64,000 bases of DNA from Nostoc sp. B(2019) (GTDB lineage: Bacteria; Cyanobacteriota; Cyanobacteriia; Cyanobacteriales; Nostocaceae): assembly GCF_010091925.1 (NCBI RefSeq), contig NZ_WVID01000003.1:1-64000 (forward strand), written 5' to 3'. Shown here in pieces: positions 53,015 to 62,166 of the stretch (the stretch's first letter is position 1; every line of letters begins with the position of its first letter). The notes under the pieces were generated by a model. It worked only from the letters and a program-made list of their open reading frames with translations, did not search any database and had not been told where the DNA came from. A program made the position numbers and the translations under genes.

Positions 53015-54970
53015 TTATTTTGATAGTGGCAGCATGACAGTAAAAGTCGTGCCTACACCAACTTCACTTTCCATAGCAATTTGACCACCATGTAAGTCCA
53101 CAAGGGTTTTGACAATTGATAGCCCTAGTCCAGTACCAGGTATATGATCGATATTGCTACCCCGATAAAATGGCTCAAATAGTTGTTGTTGATCTGCTAA
53201 TGAAATGCCGATACCTCTGTCTTTGACCTGAAAAATTATTTTCCCATTTTCACCACAAAGTTTTAAATCAATTACACTGTGGGATGGCGAATATTTGATT
53301 GCATTGTCAAGCAAGTTCTTGAGAACAGACTCTAGTAGTTTTTTATCTACGTATGCTGTTAAACAGTCTACTTCACTAATAAAATTGATTGGGTTCTGGC
53401 TACTGTTCATCTGCATTTGTCCCACTAAATCATTGCAGAACTGAACTAGCTCGATTGATTTTGGCTGGAAGTTTATTTTTGCTGCTTCTGCTTTAGCGAA
53501 AAACAGAATATCATCCAACATTTGGCTTAACTGTTCAACAGCTGTTTGAATGTGATCGAATAATGGTTGTATTTCCTCTTGTGTCCATTCATCCATGTGT
53601 CGCTTTAGTAAGCTATTAGAAAATGAAACAGTGTTTAGCGGGGTGCGAAATTGATGACAGACCATAGAAAGAAAGCGCGCTCTGAGTTCGCTAAGTTGTT
53701 TTGCTTGTTCTAAAGCCTGGTTAAGTTCTGATTCTGCATATTTGTAATCGGTAATATCAATACCTGCAATCAGTTCGACCGGTTTTCCCCCAAAATCCAG
53801 CACTCCATCCAATATCGCAACCGTGCAAGCTAGCCAACGCTCTGTGCCGTTTTTTGTCAGAATATTCATCTCCTGGTATTCAAAGTTAGTCGCTTCACCC
53901 CGATTTCGTACGTGTCTACGTTTTTTACTTTTGATCAATCGGCGAAGATCAAAGCCAGTCAGCAGTTCCTTTTTTGTGTAACCGGTTAATAGCTCTACAG
54001 CCGGATTTACATAGCAAAGCCGCATACCTTGAATCAAGAAAGTGCTAGCATCTGTTGTTTCTGCCAAAGTTTGAAATCTAGCTGCGTTCAGCCGTAATGC
54101 TTCCTCTGTCTGTTTGGATTCAGTAATGTCCCAAATGCTCCAAACTCTACCAATAATTTTTTCATCAAGCCACTGAGGCTTAGAATAGTGTGCGAACACT
54201 CTGCCATCTTTCAACTCCAGAATGTCGTAGCTCTCGAAGTCAGACTGGCTGGAAACTTCCCAAATCATCCGACTAAAGGTTTCTGGGTCTTTAAGTTGGC
54301 TCTCAAAAAAGGCTTTGCATCGAGGACATTTTTTGGATAACATCAGGGACTCTGGGATCTGCCACATATCCACAAATCTCTGATTAAAGCTTAGAATATC
54401 TCCCTCAAAGTTAACCGCAACAATAGCGTTGGCAGTAGATTCAAGAGTAGAGCGAAGTAGAGATAAAGACGTTTCAAGCTCTCCTTCCTTGGTCTTTAGT
54501 TTAGAAACTTCTTGTTGCAAAAGGCTTTTAGACTCTCTTAATTCATCAACCCACCTCTGCATACTCATTTCTACTACTTCATCGCTTTTGTCACGAGCAA
54601 AGACACAGCTAAACTCTTTACCTTGGTGTTCTACACGAGTCATGGATATTTCCACCAAGAATATCCCACCTCCTTTTTTGCGATAGCGAGACTTAAAAGT
54701 AAGGTAATTCTGTGATTTGCTCTCTGACCAGTTGTGCAAAGAAAAATCTACATCTATATTATGCAGCGTCATGGAAAGTAATTCCTCACGGGAATACTCA
54801 GTCATCCGGCAAGCAGCATCGTTAACGTAGAGAAACTGCGCGTTTTCTCCTATACAAAAAGCAGCATCTACAGCTTGATTTATTAATAAATGAGCAAACC
54901 TCAACTCTACTTCTGGCTGTAGTGCCGATTGAGAGTTGGATCGAGCTAACGTATAGTCGTTAAAATTCAT
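53015..54970 (-). CDS. PAS-type sensor histidine kinase next to the scytonemin genes
   Basis: 651 residues from the ATG at 54970 (AAGGAG upstream; a GTG at 54982 is possible). Three PAS units (DAAFCIGENAQFLYVNDAAC; ANAIVAVNFEGDILSFNQRF with CPRCKAFF, a zinc-finger-like CxxC; FLIQGMRLCYVNPAVELLTG), HisKA (FLSMVCHQFRTPLNTVSFSN) and an intact HATPase with N-box (VLKNLLDNAIKYSP), DRGIGI and GTGLGLSIVK. No membrane segment, so a cytoplasmic sensor. Partner of the AraC-type regulator 158 bases downstream. UV-A/redox sensing is inferred from the role of the homologous pair. Confidence 0.9.
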   Translation of the reverse strand: MNFNDYTLARSNSQSALQPEVELRFAHLLINQAVDAAFCIGENAQFLYVNDAACRMTEYSREELLSMTLHNIDVDFSLHNWSESKSQNYLTFKSRYRKKGGGIFLVEISMTRVEHQGKEFSCVFARDKSDEVVEMSMQRWVDELRESKSLLQQEVSKLKTKEGELETSLSLLRSTLESTANAIVAVNFEGDILSFNQRFVDMWQIPESLMLSKKCPRCKAFFESQLKDPETFSRMIWEVSSQSDFESYDILELKDGRVFAHYSKPQWLDEKIIGRVWSIWDITESKQTEEALRLNAARFQTLAETTDASTFLIQGMRLCYVNPAVELLTGYTKKELLTGFDLRRLIKSKKRRHVRNRGEATNFEYQEMNILTKNGTERWLACTVAILDGVLDFGGKPVELIAGIDITDYKYAESELNQALEQAKQLSELRARFLSMVCHQFRTPLNTVSFSNSLLKRHMDEWTQEEIQPLFDHIQTAVEQLSQMLDDILFFAKAEAAKINFQPKSIELVQFCNDLVGQMQMNSSQNPINFISEVDCLTAYVDKKLLESVLKNLLDNAIKYSPSHSVIDLKLCGENGKIIFQVKDRGIGISLADQQQLFEPFYRGSNIDHIPGTGLGLSIVKTLVDLHGGQIAMESEVGVGTTFTVMLPLSK

Positions 54971-56468
54971 ATCCCTACTCACTCCTTATAATAAAGTCCA
55001 CACCATAGCTATGAAGAAAGTCATAAGCACAACTTATCTAAAATCCTTAAATACACATTAGACTGCTAAAAATAAAATTTATTAGCATATCCCAGAATTT
55101 TTTTATGAATTGTGTTAACAAATCTTATTATACAGCAAATAAATGCATAATTAGACCCAAATTTCCTCGAAAAATTAAAACAATTGGAATATGTTGTTGG
55201 TTTAAATAATTTGCTACGAGTAAAGAAAAATTGTAGCCAAATCAACAAGATTAATCCAAAATCTTGTTTAGATTTAGAACTGTAAAACGTTTAATTTATA
55301 GGTTAAGCAAGATATTCAAAATTGAACTGTATCTACATCAATTATGTGTGTGCATAGTCATTTAATGGTTAACTTAAGATGTGTTTGCCTAAGAATAATT
55401 CATATTTTAAATAGGCAAATTTTTTCAAAAGTTTTAATGTTCATTAAATTACTCTTTCAGGGATCTAACTATAAAATTATATACTCAGTCATCTGCCATA
55501 AGAAATAGTTTAATCAAGGAGTACTCAGTAACTACTTAAACATCATTCTATAGAAATAGAGAATGTTAAGAATGTATGTCTTGAAGGGCACAAAAAAACT
55601 AAATAAAGAAGTATTTGGTGACAAGAACAAAGACTGCCACGATATTCTGGTTCTGATCATAATATTTTTATTGAGATAATTTGTGTTGGTGAGTTAGGTA
55701 GATAAACTTAGTGGGTTGACTTTTTTGAATAACAAAAACTAGCCATAATGAAATAAGCTAAAACATATTTGATTTCCATCTAAATAGCACCGACTTGGCA
55801 CGGTGCATAGAAACCATGTTTTATCCTTGACACTTATAAATTAATATTTATTGTAAGTATAGTGACACAGCTTACTTGCGATCGCAAGGTATCAATCTCC
55901 AAAAACGGCTAAGTGAAAATTGTGGCTATCATAACAACAACAAAATTGATATCCCGATCAAAAGATTTTTCATTGCAAATATGGTCGTATGTCTGAACAG
56001 CCATCACCAAGTATCAATTTTTCCAAATGGCTGAGTAAAAATTGTGACTATTGCAACAACAACAACAAAATTGACAGCTTCATCAAAGGATTGTTCATTG
56101 TAAATGAGCCTTCACCTTATTCTTATCACTAGGAAACTATCTCTCAGACAGGCTCAGTGGGCAATGTAGCCGTCACAACAATAGCAACAAAATTGACATC
56201 CATATCAAAGGATTTTTCATTGTTAACAAGTCTTAATCTCTTATATTCTTGCTCTTAGAAGCACAGCCTTGATTGTCTTGCTTTTTTCATAAAGTTTTTC
56301 AATAATATTTCCAAAAGCATTAACTATCAAGCAATCAACTGCCTCTACCATCAGCCGAGCTTGATCATAATTGTAAAAAACAACAGAGTTGTTTGTATTA
56401 ATCATTATCAAGTACTTAAGTGTAAACAAAAACACTGCCTACTAGTTTTCGGGAATTACGTAACAGAA
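54971..56468. other. Long regulatory region between the two-component genes and scyA
   Basis: About 1.5 kb with no convincing gene; short minus-strand frames at 55066-55248 and 56241-56435 lack RBS and similarity. AT-rich overall. It includes a 14-base perfect palindrome CTTGCGATCGCAAG (55875-55888) and three long imperfect direct repeats (55886-56230). It must contain the divergent promoters for the sensor kinase and scyA. Confidence 0.6.
55886..56230 (+). repeat. Three imperfect direct repeats upstream of scyA
   Basis: Copies at about 55886-55980, 56008-56105 and 56145-56230. The common core is (C)AACAA(C)AACAAAATTGA, then AT-rich DNA and ATCAAA(A/G)GATT(T/G)TTCATTG. The shared string ACAAAATTGA starts at 55940, 56065 and 56187, a spacing of 125 and 122 bases. 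The flanks share GTATCAATtt...AAATGGCTGAG. The last copy ends 239 bases before the scyA start. Possible regulatory array or copies of a small RNA. Confidence 0.75.
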
Positions 56469-58352
56469 ATGAGTAAAAACTATACCGGCTCAACCTCTCC
56501 TTCAATCACCACTGAGCCATACAAGGAATTGCCACCAAATAGCTATGTAGAATCTGCATCAAACGGTTCCCATCAGCTAGATGAATCAGAGAATAACAGA
56601 GGAATTCAGCCCTTTTTACCGAACGAAACAGCCCCCACGCTCGCAGTTGCGGATGCGATCGCTCAGATGTTGGCGAATTTGGGAGTAGGCTACGCTTTTG
56701 GCGTTGCTGGCGGTGCGATGGCAAGCCTTTGGAATGCTCTATCGAATAGCAGCATAGAGGTGCTGAACTTCCGCCATGAAGCAGGAGCAGCCTTTGCCGC
56801 GACCGAGGCGTACTTTGCCAGCGATCGCCCTACCGTAGTATTTACCACAGCAGGACCGGGGATCACCAACGCCCTGACCGGATTATTTGCCGCTCGTGGT
56901 GAAGGCGCAAAAGTGATTTTGCTCTCCGCTTGCACCTCAGCACCACAGCGCGGACGTTGGGCAATTCAAGAAACCAGCACTTACACATTACCCAGTGGGG
57001 GAATTTTTACCCCAGGAGCGCTGTTTAACTATGCAATCACCATTGAATCAGCTGCTCAACTACCCCAGATTTTTCGCAAACTTGCTCTGGCTTTAGCGCA
57101 GCCAGGTGGATTTGTGGCTCATTTGAGCATTCCTACCAGTGTACAGACAAGTTTAGTTGAGGATATATCCTTACCCCAACTAGATGTTTCTGCTTTTGCG
57201 ATCACTGCTCCCAAACAAGCGATCGCTAAATCTGTAGAATTATTATCTGCCGGCCCCTTCGCTATCTGGGTTGGCTTTGGTGCGCGTGACGCCGCAGATG
57301 AAATCCGCCAACTCGCTGAGAAAACTGGTGCAGCAGTCATGTGCTCACCTCGTGGTAAAGGCATATTCCCTGAAGATCATCCTCAATTTGTGGGTGTCAC
57401 AGGTTTAGGCGGTCATGCTTCCGTCTTGACTTATATGGAACAGCAACCTCCACTACGCACACTCGTACTGGGAACCCGCCTTGGCGAACCGACTTCCTTC
57501 TGGAGTTCAGCAATGGTTCCGACTAGAGGCTTTGTACATGTAGACATTGACCCGGAAGTGCCAGGGGTTGCCTATCCCCACGTTGAAACCTTCGGGGTGC
57601 GGTCTGATATTAAGACCTACTTACAAGAACTGTTGCAGCAGTTGCCAGATGCTCCTCCTCGTTCCACACCTTTGTTGCTCCCTTGTCCAGAGCGTGAAGT
57701 AATCAAACAAGATATAGACTATCCAGTGCGACCAGAAGCATTGATGTCAGCAATTCAAAAGATTATTGTTGAGGGTAGCGACGCCGTAGTAATGGCAGAG
57801 TGCGGTAACTCGTTTACTTGGTCAACTCATTTGCTGCAATTTGCCCAAGCCAATCGTTACCGAGTTAGCACCGGCGTTGGAGCAATGGGTCACGCTGTCA
57901 CAGGAGTTTTAGGTGCAGCCCAAGCGCGGAATGGGAAAGCTGTAGCTATTGTGGGTGACGGGGCAATGTTGATGAATAACGAAATCAGCACAGCCGTAAA
58001 ATACAAGATTCCTGCCATCTGGATTGTACTCAACGATGCCCGTTACAACATGTGTCATCAAGGGATGAAAGTGTTGGGATTAAAGGGTGCAGATGCAACC
58101 ATGCCACCAACCAACTTTGCCATGATTGCTCGTGGTATGGGAGCAGAAGCAATGGTCGTCGTCAGAGAGTCAGATATTGAAGAAGCACTGGAAAAAGCGA
58201 TCGCCTCAAACGTTCCCTTCTTAATCGATGTAGTAATTGACCCCGATCGCCCAGCACCCTCTGGTGGACGTAACAAGAGTTTGGCAGCCCAAGGAGTCAA
58301 ATCAAATCAAGCTAAAAATTCCGCTAAACCAGTTTCATTTCCAGCAGTCTAA
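56469..58352 (+). CDS. scyA: ScyA, ThDP-dependent acetolactate-synthase-like enzyme
   Basis: 627 residues from the ATG at 56469 (MSKNYTGSTSPSITTEPYKE), which fits known ScyA proteins better than the upstream ATG at 56361. Pyrimidine-binding domain with the catalytic Glu (FRHEAGAAFAATEAYFA, AGPGITNALTGLFAARGEGA), central domain, and PP domain with the ThDP motif AIVGDGAMLMNNEISTAVKY, PAIWIVLNDARYNM. ScyA joins indole-3-pyruvate (from ScyB) and p-hydroxyphenylpyruvate to the labile beta-keto acid precursor of scytonemin. First gene of the + strand scy set. Confidence 0.93.
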   Translation: MSKNYTGSTSPSITTEPYKELPPNSYVESASNGSHQLDESENNRGIQPFLPNETAPTLAVADAIAQMLANLGVGYAFGVAGGAMASLWNALSNSSIEVLNFRHEAGAAFAATEAYFASDRPTVVFTTAGPGITNALTGLFAARGEGAKVILLSACTSAPQRGRWAIQETSTYTLPSGGIFTPGALFNYAITIESAAQLPQIFRKLALALAQPGGFVAHLSIPTSVQTSLVEDISLPQLDVSAFAITAPKQAIAKSVELLSAGPFAIWVGFGARDAADEIRQLAEKTGAAVMCSPRGKGIFPEDHPQFVGVTGLGGHASVLTYMEQQPPLRTLVLGTRLGEPTSFWSSAMVPTRGFVHVDIDPEVPGVAYPHVETFGVRSDIKTYLQELLQQLPDAPPRSTPLLLPCPEREVIKQDIDYPVRPEALMSAIQKIIVEGSDAVVMAECGNSFTWSTHLLQFAQANRYRVSTGVGAMGHAVTGVLGAAQARNGKAVAIVGDGAMLMNNEISTAVKYKIPAIWIVLNDARYNMCHQGMKVLGLKGADATMPPTNFAMIARGMGAEAMVVVRESDIEEALEKAIASNVPFLIDVVIDPDRPAPSGGRNKSLAAQGVKSNQAKNSAKPVSFPAV

Positions 58353-58675
58353 CTTGAGCAAATTGCAATTTTGTGCAGTTCTAGCTCACTAGGATTTCTC
58401 TCTGCGCCTCTGTCTTGAAAAGTTTCCTAGGTCGGGCTAACCCTCCTTCTCCTTGCGGAGACGCTACGCGAACAGAACTTTTCGCTGCGCCTCTGCGTGA
58501 AAAAAATCAAGAATGAAGTATGAAATTAGAAGCAGCAAACTTCTCATCTTAGCTAACAACTACATTACAAAAGCTGAGATCCTCCCTTTATTTGTGAGTC
58601 TTATTTTTTCATACTTCATCCTTACCTAATCATTACTTACTCTAACCAACCCCAAATTAATATTGAGAAACCAAG
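58353..58675. other. Spacer between scyA and scyB with repeat-like hairpin DNA
   Basis: No gene. CTCTCTGCGCCTCTGTCTTG (58398) and TTCGCTGCGCCTCTGCGTGA (58481) bracket CTCCTTGCGGAGACGC (58450), which folds into a strong hairpin. This is the usual cyanobacterial dispersed-repeat text. scyB may still be co-transcribed; a separate promoter is equally possible. Confidence 0.5.
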
Positions 58676-59737
58676 ATGCTGCTATTTGAAACTGTTAGAG
58701 AAATGGGTCACGAACAAGTTCTCTTCTGTCATGGCAAAAATCCAGATATCAAAGCAATCATTGCCATACATAACACGAACTTAGGCCCAGCAATGGGAGC
58801 AACAAGACTCTTCCCTTACATCAACGAAGAAGCTGCTTTAAAAGACGCCCTCCGTCTTAGTCGTGGTATGACCTACAAAGCGGCTTGTGCTAATATTCCG
58901 GCTGGTGGAGGAAAAGCAGTCATCATTGCTAATCCTGAGAATAAAACAGATGAAATGTTGAGAGCTTACGGACGTTTTGTTGACAGCCTCAATGGACGTT
59001 TTATCACAGGACAAGATGTGAATATTACTCCCCAAGATGTGCGGACAATCAGCAAAGAAACTAAACATGTAGTTGGGGTATCAGAAAAATCTGGTGGCCC
59101 TGCTCCTATCACATCGCTAGGAGTTTTTCTAGGAATAAAAGCTGCTGTAGAGTTTCGTTGGCAGAGCAAAAGACTTGATGGTATGAAAGTTGCAGTTCAA
59201 GGTTTAGGAAATGTCGGTAAGAATCTCTGCCGGCACTTGCATGAACATGACATTAAACTTTTCGTTAGCGATGTAGACCCAGCAAAAACAGCAGAAGTCA
59301 GACAACTTTTTGGCGCAACTGTTGTAGAGCCAGACGAAATTTACTCTCTTGATGTAGATATTTTTGCTCCTTGTGCTTTAGGAGGAATTATTAATAGTCA
59401 TACAATTCCTCTGTTACAAGCTCCGATTATTGCTGGCGCTGCTAATAATCAGTTAGGCAATGAGCAAATACATAGTCAAATGCTTACAGACAAAGATATT
59501 CTTTATAGCCCTGATTATGTAATTAATGCTGGAGGGCTAATCAATGTCTATAACGAAATGATTGGCTACGACGAAGAAAAAGCCTTTAAGCAAGTGCATC
59601 ACATTTATGACACGCTACTAGCAATTTTTGATATTGCTAAACAGCAAGGAATTCATACCAACGATGCTGCTAAACGATTAGCAGAAGACCGGATAGCGAG
59701 CGGTAAACACAGCCAGTCTAAGGCGATCGCAGCTTAA
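58676..59737 (+). CDS. scyB: ScyB, leucine/tryptophan dehydrogenase family
   Basis: 353 residues. Glu/Leu/Phe/Val dehydrogenase fold: GPAMGATRLFPYINEEAALK, SRGMTYKAACANIPAGGGKA (catalytic Lys in the GGGKA motif), TGQDVNITPQDVRTISKETK, and the NAD-binding VAVQGLGNVGKNLCRHLHEH. ScyB oxidatively deaminates L-tryptophan to indole-3-pyruvate, the first committed step to scytonemin. A leucine dehydrogenase would have nearly the same motifs; the place between scyA and scyC decides the call. Confidence 0.93.
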   Translation: MLLFETVREMGHEQVLFCHGKNPDIKAIIAIHNTNLGPAMGATRLFPYINEEAALKDALRLSRGMTYKAACANIPAGGGKAVIIANPENKTDEMLRAYGRFVDSLNGRFITGQDVNITPQDVRTISKETKHVVGVSEKSGGPAPITSLGVFLGIKAAVEFRWQSKRLDGMKVAVQGLGNVGKNLCRHLHEHDIKLFVSDVDPAKTAEVRQLFGATVVEPDEIYSLDVDIFAPCALGGIINSHTIPLLQAPIIAGAANNQLGNEQIHSQMLTDKDILYSPDYVINAGGLINVYNEMIGYDEEKAFKQVHHIYDTLLAIFDIAKQQGIHTNDAAKRLAEDRIASGKHSQSKAIAA

Positions 59738-59787
59738 TTGTTGATTATTAACAATTGGCAATTAGCTACTAATTTAAGGAGTGACCA

Positions 59788-60759
59788 GTGGAAAAAAATA
59801 CGTTTGCAACATCAGCTTATATCGCTACTTCACCAGAGAGCGCCTTTGAGTACCTTTGTAGTTTAAAAAACTTAGACGAATGGACGCTTTATAGCCGGAT
59901 GAAAGAGCAAGTTGATGAAGATACTTGGCTTGGAACTGCATCTGGCTATCACAAAAATCTCTACTATCACGTTAAAAAACTAGAGAACCCGCTTTTCTAC
60001 GGCATTGAATGGCACTGCGGGTTAGAGTATCAGAAATATTTTCAGGTTTACCCTGTTTTACTGTTTCCTCCTGACTATATCGAGCCGGGAACGGACGAAA
60101 AGGGCGTGTATTTTCACTGGCTGAGTTTTGTTGATCCAAAACGACAAACTCAGATGATTATGCAGGGAATTCATACAGTACACACTTCTGAGTGTCGTTC
60201 TCTCAAAGGTAATTTGGAACGTAAGGCTGGTCATACCGCAGCAGCAAAAGGGCGGTACTTTATTGATACTGATACCATCTATGTTGATGCCCCAATTGAA
60301 ATTGGGATTGAATACTTAAAAGACTTACGGAATATAGATGAGTGGGCGCATTTACTGCAACCCAATGGTGAAATTACTCCTGAATCGGGTGAATTCAAGG
60401 ATGAATACGACCAGAAAGTAAAAGTTTCTGTGCGGTTACATGCTCTGAGTAAATACTACTTGCTTGAACAAGAACATTTTTATCCAGACTACGAATATTA
60501 TCAGCGCTCTGTAGCGTTACTTATCCCAACTGCATACTCTTTCGCTGACCCAGAGGCTTCTGGTTTTATCCTGCATCGAATTACATTCTGGAAAACAGGT
60601 GAAGCTTTTACTCATGGCAAACTCCAAATTGAAGATTTTGGGGCTGAAAGCATGAATATTAAACGTCTCGTTGAAGGCAAAGCTGGTAATCTTCAGTCGT
60701 TTGATCGGGGGATGAGCTACATACCAAAAACTCAAGATTCACTAGTTACTAGCCACTAG
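59788..60759 (+). CDS. scyC: ScyC, scytonemin precursor cyclase
   Basis: 323 residues from a GTG at 59788, with AAGGAG 6-11 bases upstream. Two tandem SRPBCC-like halves (SAYIATSPESAFEYLCSLKN, LDEWTLYSRMKEQVDE, then IYVDAPIEIGIEYLKDLRNI, DEWAHLLQPNGEITPES), as expected from the START-fold. ScyC closes and decarboxylates the ScyA product to give the tricyclic scytonemin monomer. A soluble protein. The gene follows scyB by 50 bases and precedes scyD by 30, so it is part of the operon. Confidence 0.9.
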   Translation: MEKNTFATSAYIATSPESAFEYLCSLKNLDEWTLYSRMKEQVDEDTWLGTASGYHKNLYYHVKKLENPLFYGIEWHCGLEYQKYFQVYPVLLFPPDYIEPGTDEKGVYFHWLSFVDPKRQTQMIMQGIHTVHTSECRSLKGNLERKAGHTAAAKGRYFIDTDTIYVDAPIEIGIEYLKDLRNIDEWAHLLQPNGEITPESGEFKDEYDQKVKVSVRLHALSKYYLLEQEHFYPDYEYYQRSVALLIPTAYSFADPEASGFILHRITFWKTGEAFTHGKLQIEDFGAESMNIKRLVEGKAGNLQSFDRGMSYIPKTQDSLVTSH

Positions 60760-60789
60760 ATAAAGCGCCAAGGATCAATATTGCAACAC

Positions 60790-62103
60790 ATGAAACTGAA
60801 GCAACTTACTATTACTTTCTTAACTTTTTGTGTTGCTGTTTTTTCTGGAACGAAAGCTGCACAAGCTGCATCATTTTCTGTAATTGCTGATGGCCTTAAT
60901 AATGCCGGAGGTTTAAGCTTTGGTTCTGACGGTAGTCTCTATGTTACAGAGGCAGGAATAGGAGGAAATGGGGCTTGCGTTCCACCACCAAGTGGTCAAG
61001 GCGATTCTTTATGCTACGGCACAAGTGGTGCAGTTACGAAAGTTGAGAATGGTAAGACCAAGCGTGTACTTACAGGACTCCCTTCTTTAGCGTTACCAGA
61101 TGGTACTGGAGCAGCTGGGCCTCGTGATATCCAATTTGATGCCACAGGCAAACCTTATATTTTAGTTGGGTATGCAGCTAATCCAACCTTTCGCGATCGC
61201 AATCTCGGTAAAACTGACCTGGGAAAAATCATTGCTCCCAACTTGAGTACTAATTCCTGGACAAATGTTGCCGATTTAGCTAACTATGAACTCGCTAACA
61301 ACCCTGATGGCAGTGATTTAAGTAGCAATCCTTTGGGGTTTTTAATCGATGGCAATAATCTGGTTGCAGTTGATGCGGGTGCAAACGACTTGCTCAGCGT
61401 GAAAACTGACGGCAGGAATTTGCAGGCGATCGCGGTGTTTCCCCAAGATATATTAACTAATCCAGTGTTCCCGCCTGCCGATACCCCATCCAATGAACCG
61501 GCCCAAGTGCCATCTAGTAGTGAAACGCCGCGATCGCTTCCTATTCAATCAGTACCCTCAAGCGTAGCCAAAGGCCCCGATGGCGCTTATTATGTCAGCC
61601 AATTTACTGGTTTTCCATTCCCAGAAGGTGGCGCAAAAATCTATCGTGTTGATTCTAATGGCACGACAGTTTATGCAGATGGTTTTACCCAACTAACAGA
61701 CTTGGCGTTTGATACTGCGGGCAATTTGTATGCTTTGCAGTACGCCAATCAGTCAGCCTGGAAGGGTAACTTAGATGGTTCGGTGATCAAAATAGCTGCT
61801 GATGGCACTCGTACAACCATCCTCAGCGGTAATGGATTAGAGTCACCTAGCGCCTTGACAATCGGCCCTGATAGTGCAATTTACATCACAAATCGAGGCG
61901 ATCGTCCAGGACAAGGACAAGTCCTAAAAATAGAGAATACGAAATCTATACCCGAACCTACCTCTGCTTTAGGCATATTAACCTTTGGTGCTTTGAGCCT
62001 GAATTGGGTGCAAAAAAACAAGCGAAAACCACAACAAAAAGTTCTGTCCAACAAAAGTTTCCAACTAATGCCAGAACCTCAAAAAGATTCCCATTTCTAC
62101 TGA
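60790..62103 (+). CDS. scyD: ScyD, secreted NHL-type beta-propeller protein with PEP-CTERM tail
   Basis: 437 residues from the ATG at 60790 (an AAGGATC-like site upstream). Signal peptide MKLKQLTITFLTFCVAVFSG, then propeller blades with GGLSFGSDGSLYVTEAG, PRDIQFDATGKPYILVG, LAFDTAGNLYALQ, SALTIGPDSAIYITNRGD. The tail EPTSALGILTFGALSLNW, then basic residues, is a PEP-CTERM sorting signal. ScyD to ScyF are needed or accessory for late, extracytoplasmic steps. A near-paralogue of ScyE in the next gene (both have the ATG-KLKQLT signal). Confidence 0.9.
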   Translation: MKLKQLTITFLTFCVAVFSGTKAAQAASFSVIADGLNNAGGLSFGSDGSLYVTEAGIGGNGACVPPPSGQGDSLCYGTSGAVTKVENGKTKRVLTGLPSLALPDGTGAAGPRDIQFDATGKPYILVGYAANPTFRDRNLGKTDLGKIIAPNLSTNSWTNVADLANYELANNPDGSDLSSNPLGFLIDGNNLVAVDAGANDLLSVKTDGRNLQAIAVFPQDILTNPVFPPADTPSNEPAQVPSSSETPRSLPIQSVPSSVAKGPDGAYYVSQFTGFPFPEGGAKIYRVDSNGTTVYADGFTQLTDLAFDTAGNLYALQYANQSAWKGNLDGSVIKIAADGTRTTILSGNGLESPSALTIGPDSAIYITNRGDRPGQGQVLKIENTKSIPEPTSALGILTFGALSLNWVQKNKRKPQQKVLSNKSFQLMPEPQKDSHFY

Positions 62104-62166
62104 TGGGACTCGTTTTCTTGTCAACCATGAAATTTTCCACAAATTATCAATATCAAGTCGAAAGAT

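Noticed and set aside
55066..55248. 60-codon minus-strand ORF in the scyA upstream region
   Set aside because: Low-complexity AT-rich translation, no RBS, no family features.
56241..56435. 64-codon minus-strand ORF just upstream of scyA
   Set aside because: No ribosome site, no recognised similarity, lies in the AT-rich regulatory region; treated as chance.
58676..59737. Ordinary leucine dehydrogenase
   Set aside because: Motifs alone would allow it, but the position between scyA and scyC identifies ScyB.
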